The notes beneath the pieces are model-generated. The model saw only the letters and a program-made list of their open reading frames with translations, had not been told where the DNA came from and did not search any database. A stretch of DNA of 9,087 bases from a bacterium (GTDB lineage Bacteria > Margulisbacteria > Marinamargulisbacteria > JAAEMD01): contig JAAEMD010000419.1 of the NCBI GenBank assembly GCA_024225875.1, positions 1-9,087 on the forward strand, given 5' to 3'. Shown piece after piece: positions 6,165-9,087 of the stretch (positions within the stretch are counted from its first letter, which is position 1; the number at the start of each line of letters is the position of its first letter). A program made the position numbers and the translations under genes.

Positions 6165-8120
6165 ATGATCATCACCAAATTAACCTTAAATAACTTTAGA
6201 GTATTTGCTGGTAAGCATGAGATTAATCTGACTCCTAAAAAAGATAAGCCTATCGTTTTATTCGGTGGCTTAAATGGTGCTGGCAAAACAAGCATTTTGA
6301 CAGCTATCAGATTTTCTTTACTGGGACGACAAGCGTTTGCAAGTTCATTATCAAACCCTGCATTTATAGAAGAATTACAGAAATTAATTAATAACAGTGA
6401 TGCCAATACAGTATCAAAAGAAGCCAGTGTCGAATTAGAGTTTAATTTTGTTCGCCAAGGTGAGAATTACCACTATACAGTTACTCGCCATTGGCAACAT
6501 GGCAATCTAGATCAATTAGTAATCACTGAAAATGGGATAAAAAAACTTGAACTAAATTACGACCAAGCCCAAGCGTTTTTACTTGAGCTCGTACCCGCAG
6601 GTATAGCTGATCTCGTTTTCTTCGATGGAGAAAAAATTGCTGAGCTCGCAGAAGATAACTCTGGCCTAGTTTTACAGCAAGCAGTAAAAAGGCTGCTTGG
6701 TTTAGACACTGTGAATAGACTTAAAGAAGACTTACGTATTTATTTACGCAAGGCAGGTATAGCTGCAAGCGAAGAAAAACTGCAAGCACAATATAAATTA
6801 CTAGAATCAGAGAAAGATGAGCTGCTTAGCCAAGCGTTACAAAAAAGAAATGAAGCAGATTTAGAGTTCAATGGAATTGCAGAGTTAAACAGAAAAATTG
6901 CTGTTGCCGAGCAAGATTTACTTTCGGGTGGAGGAGCTTGGGCTACTAGCAGAGAAGAAACACAAGCCTCTATAAATGAGAAGATACAGGAAAAAGCTGT
7001 ATTAGAAAGTAAATTACAGCATGAGTTAGAAAATGACTATGCTTTGGGAATTGCTACTTCTTCGATGGAAAAGCTTATTCAAGAAATTGATAAATCTTCA
7101 GATAACTTCAAGCGAAAAGCTTTCAAAGAGCAACTTGCAATCTTTTTGGATAGTGAACAAAAATCAGGCTTTTATGACCATAAGCGTGAACTACTCGAAA
7201 AAGCAGAGCAATATAGTAAACCACAAAAAGATGTTTTAGATTTTAATTTAAGTGAGCAACAAATTGCGTTGCTAAAAGAGCAAGTACAAAACCGTGCACC
7301 TACTGCTATTCAATGCGCGAAAGCTTTAAAAGGCGAATTGCTAAAAACTCAAAATATCATTGAAAATGCATCTTTAAATGTTGCCAGAGCTCCAGAGCAA
7401 GAACAATTACAAAAATCTTTTGATGGCCTTAGAGCATTAGAAAAACAAAAGAATGAGTTAATTAAAACATATAAAGACCTATTACTAGATGCCAAAAGGC
7501 TTTTCAAAAGTGCCCAAGAAATTACAAGTAAGCTTGTAAAACTGCAAAAAGAAATGAAGTCAGCATTTGGTGAGCAAGACTCATCAATTAGAGCAAGTAG
7601 GGCAATAGCATTACTAGAGGACTTTTCAATTGATTTATCCAAAGTTAAGTTAAAGGAAATTGAGTCAAAATTTATTAACTCTTATAAACAATTGACAAGA
7701 AAAGATGAACTTCAATTAAACGTTAAAATTGATCCTCACTCATACAATGTTTCATTGGTTAACATGGAAGGTGTTGAAATAGATAAATCTGGTTTATCTG
7801 CTGGTGAAAAACAAATCTTTGCAATTGCAATGTTAGATGCATTGGCAGCTATATCTGGTAAAAAGTTGCCTCTTGTGATTGATACTCCTTTGGGCAGGTT
7901 AGATTCGGAACACAGAGATAAGCTGGTTCAAAATTATTTTCCATTTGCTTCGGAGCAAGTAGTAATTTTATCTACTGATACTGAAATAAATAAGAGTTAT
8001 ACCGAAAGAATGCAGAACTTTATTTCTAGAAAATATGATATTAGCTTTAACCAAACTAATAAAACATCCACTATTTCTGACGGCTATTTTTGGGATCAAA
8101 ATCAGGAGCGTTTAGCATGA
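6165..8120 (+). CDS. dndD: DndD, SMC/Rad50-like ATPase of DNA phosphorothioation
   Basis: This 651-residue protein, of normal length for DndD, is an ABC/SMC-type ATPase with split nucleotide-binding halves. Walker A GGLNGAGKT is at residues 34-42, followed by the characteristic VFFDGEKIAEL at 151-161. The ABC signature LSAGEKQ is at 544-550, and Walker B LPLVIDTPLGRLD ends near 580. An STD segment at 603-605 sits where the switch/H-loop normally lies. The centre, about 190-530, is rich in Glu, Lys, Leu and Gln and looks like two coiled-coil arms. There is no CxxC zinc hook at the apex, unlike Rad50/SbcC. DndD is thought to provide ATPase-driven DNA structure changes or nicking for sulfur insertion together with DndC and DndE. 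It starts directly after the dndC stop (a weak GTGAG at 6154-6158 lies ahead) and overlaps dndE by 4 bases (ATGA). Confidence 0.96.
   Translation: MIITKLTLNNFRVFAGKHEINLTPKKDKPIVLFGGLNGAGKTSILTAIRFSLLGRQAFASSLSNPAFIEELQKLINNSDANTVSKEASVELEFNFVRQGENYHYTVTRHWQHGNLDQLVITENGIKKLELNYDQAQAFLLELVPAGIADLVFFDGEKIAELAEDNSGLVLQQAVKRLLGLDTVNRLKEDLRIYLRKAGIAASEEKLQAQYKLLESEKDELLSQALQKRNEADLEFNGIAELNRKIAVAEQDLLSGGGAWATSREETQASINEKIQEKAVLESKLQHELENDYALGIATSSMEKLIQEIDKSSDNFKRKAFKEQLAIFLDSEQKSGFYDHKRELLEKAEQYSKPQKDVLDFNLSEQQIALLKEQVQNRAPTAIQCAKALKGELLKTQNIIENASLNVARAPEQEQLQKSFDGLRALEKQKNELIKTYKDLLLDAKRLFKSAQEITSKLVKLQKEMKSAFGEQDSSIRASRAIALLEDFSIDLSKVKLKEIESKFINSYKQLTRKDELQLNVKIDPHSYNVSLVNMEGVEIDKSGLSAGEKQIFAIAMLDALAAISGKKLPLVIDTPLGRLDSEHRDKLVQNYFPFASEQVVILSTDTEINKSYTERMQNFISRKYDISFNQTNKTSTISDGYFWDQNQERLA
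8104..8108 (+). promoter_or_regulatory. Shine-Dalgarno AGGAG that fixes the dndE start
   Basis: AGGAG lies 8 bases ahead of the ATG at 8117, inside the dndD 3' end. An in-frame ATG further upstream at 8090 has no such site and would add nine residues overlapping dndD, so 8117 is preferred. It is the only strong ribosome site in the operon. Confidence 0.8.
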
Positions 8121-8467
8121 TTTTACCAAATAGAGGAATGAAGTTAAGTATAGAAACAGATGACTTTTTAAGACGTTTAAAGGGGAGAACGAAGGTAACT
8201 CCAAACGTACTAGCAAGAATAGCCTTTTTTACATCTGTTGAAGCTGGTAATCGCTACAATGGTGAACCAATTGAACTGAATGGCTCACTTTCTTTAGACA
8301 AGGTTACATGGCTTGGCGAAACTATGCTTGCAACTGAGCTAATGTTGCAGCTGCTTTACCCTTCCCATAACCAACAACAAAACACAAAAGCTTGGGCTTA
8401 CCATGTCATGCAAGGCTCAAAGAGCTTTAGAAATGTAAAAAGTATTGAAGATTTAGTTGTTGGCTAA
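8117..8467 (+). CDS. dndE: DndE, small DNA-binding subunit of DNA phosphorothioation
   Basis: This 116-residue protein begins MILPNRGMKLSIETDDF and contains a segment around residues 20-60 (LKGRTKVTPNVLARIAF, then GEPIELNG) typical of DndE. Its size fits the family (about 110-125 residues). The structurally characterised homologue forms a tetramer that prefers nicked double-stranded DNA, and it is required for sulfur incorporation along with DndC and DndD. The Lys and Arg residues in the N-terminal half would suit DNA contact. The start was chosen at the ATG that overlaps the dndD stop (ATGA), because AGGAG sits 8 bases ahead. It is the last gene of the operon, followed by a hairpin terminator. 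No truncation is seen. Confidence 0.93.
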   Translation: MILPNRGMKLSIETDDFLRRLKGRTKVTPNVLARIAFFTSVEAGNRYNGEPIELNGSLSLDKVTWLGETMLATELMLQLLYPSHNQQQNTKAWAYHVMQGSKSFRNVKSIEDLVVG

Positions 8468-8477
8468 GCTTTGACAC

Positions 8478-8509
8478 TTTAAGAGCACTACAATCTGAGT
8501 GCTCTTAAA
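8478..8509. terminator. Hairpin between convergent genes, probable bidirectional terminator
   Basis: A perfect 12-bp stem pairs 8478-8489 with 8498-8509 around an 8-base loop. The core is GAGCACT/AGTGCTC, flanked by A and T pairs. It lies in the 47-bp gap between the stops of dndE and the leftward methyltransferase gene. The T-rich tail is short on both sides. It could stop transcripts from both directions and so insulate the dnd operon from its neighbour. Confidence 0.7.
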
Positions 8510-8514
8510 TATTC

Positions 8515-9087
8515 CTACTTCATCGTTCTTCTATGCAAAATAGCGTTTAGCCATGTTTCTGTGGCACGCTCTGGGCGTTGGTCGGCGCTTTGCCATGACT
8601 TGAGAATAAACAGATCAGTGCCTTTAATAATGCTCTCAATGGCTTGTTCGTTTAGGTCGGTAAATTCGCGACCATTGTGTTCGCGCTCGCCATCTCCGTA
8701 TTTAAACGATACATACACGATGCCTTGTGGCTTTAATGCGCGGGCAAGGTTATTAAATGCGTCGGTTAAGTCGTTTTTTGCTACGTGAATAAGGCTTGCG
8801 CAGCACCAAATGCCGTCGTATTTGGCAACGTCGTTTAGCTCTAGGAAGCTGCTTACTGCTACGTCTTGGTTTAAGTATTCTGACGCCAATTTTGCCATCG
8901 CTGGGCTGATATCGAATGCATCTACGCTATAACCTCGCTCTTTAAAGATGAAGGCGTCGCGGCCAGAGCCACAACCGGCATCGAGTAAAGCGCCTTTTTT
9001 TGGGATCAGCGGTAAGAATTCGTCGTAAAGTTCATTGAGGTCTACATCGAGTGTGGCATCGACAAATGCTTGCGCATTTTGGTTGTA
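8515..9087 (-). CDS. Class I SAM-dependent methyltransferase (N-terminus beyond window)
   Basis: A frame of 190 residues enters from the right edge and stops at 8515-8517. The first visible residues are YNQNAQAF, so probably only a few N-terminal residues are missing. Motif I LLDAGCGSGRDA is followed by GYSVDAFDISPAM, with the acidic residue at the end of strand beta2 that holds the SAM ribose. YDGIWCCASLIHV and LKPQGIVYVSFKYGDGE match strands beta4 and beta5 of a Rossmann-fold small-molecule or TehB-like methyltransferase. The substrate cannot be told from the sequence. An internal ATG at 8898 is not the start, because motif I lies upstream of it. GC is visibly higher (about 42-50% in sampled lines) than in the dnd genes, so it looks like chromosomal backbone rather than part of the defence locus. 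It converges on dndE. Confidence 0.88.
   Translation of the reverse strand, partial: YNQNAQAFVDATLDVDLNELYDEFLPLIPKKGALLDAGCGSGRDAFIFKERGYSVDAFDISPAMAKLASEYLNQDVAVSSFLELNDVAKYDGIWCCASLIHVAKNDLTDAFNNLARALKPQGIVYVSFKYGDGEREHNGREFTDLNEQAIESIIKGTDLFILKSWQSADQRPERATETWLNAILHRRTMK

Noticed and set aside
5918..6406. 162-codon minus-strand frame across the dndC-dndD junction
   Set aside because: It is antisense to two well-recognised genes, and its translation has no recognisable motif.
7349..7642. 97-codon minus-strand frame inside dndD
   Set aside because: It is the reverse shadow of the coiled-coil region of dndD, rich in Ser and Phe as expected from Lys/Glu codons read backwards.
8090..8116. 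Upstream ATG as the dndE start
   Set aside because: It has no ribosome site and would overlap dndD by 31 bases, while ATG 8117 has AGGAG at 8-base spacing and the common ATGA overlap.
8561..8788. 75-codon plus-strand frame
   Set aside because: It is antisense to the methyltransferase gene, whose motifs are clear.
8896..8898. ATG at 8898 as the start of the methyltransferase
   Set aside because: The SAM-binding motif I (LLDAGCGSGRDA) lies upstream in the same open frame, so the true start is beyond the window edge.

Overview
The window holds a DNA phosphorothioation (Dnd) locus in an AT-rich accessory region, apparently at the edge of a genomic island. The AT-rich codon use, the style of the Dnd proteins and a more GC-rich methyltransferase gene at the right edge suggest a marine gammaproteobacterium of the Vibrio, Pseudoalteromonas or Shewanella kind. 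This placement is an inference from general appearance; no marker gene in the window proves it.

Layout. (1) Positions 1-3312, minus strand: one very large open frame of 1104 codons that runs off the left edge. It encodes a P-loop ATPase with a Walker A motif near residue 75 and a Walker B near residue 224. The visible C-terminal end is a perfect eight-copy 15-bp repeat encoding a charged KSEDE tract. I cannot name the family with certainty; an RdrA-like (RADAR) or KAP/STAND-type antiviral ATPase is the best guess. (2) Positions 3313-3502: a 190-bp, very AT-rich divergent intergenic region with a consensus -35 for the rightward operon. An 18-bp palindrome lies upstream of that -35, and a 14-bp inverted copy of part of it overlaps the probable -10, so the pair looks like an operator. 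(3) Positions 3503-8467, plus strand: dndB, dndC, dndD and dndE as a tightly overlapping operon. dndA is absent, so a cysteine desulfurase such as IscS would have to come from elsewhere in the genome. (4) Positions 8478-8509: a 12-bp-stem hairpin between the convergent dndE and the next gene. (5) Positions 8515-9087, minus strand: a class I SAM-dependent methyltransferase, cut at its N-terminus by the window edge, with clearly higher GC than everything to its left.

How it works together. DndC (PAPS-reductase-like, iron-sulfur), DndD (SMC/Rad50-like ATPase) and DndE (small DNA-binding protein) make up the machinery that swaps a non-bridging phosphate oxygen for sulfur at short DNA motifs. DndB is the known negative regulator of such operons. 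The usual restriction partners (DndFGH/DptFGH, PbeABCD or SspE-like genes) are not recognisable in the window. The divergent giant ATPase occupies the place where a partner could sit. Whether it is a new partner of the sulfur mark, or an independent neighbour in a defence island, is the main open question.
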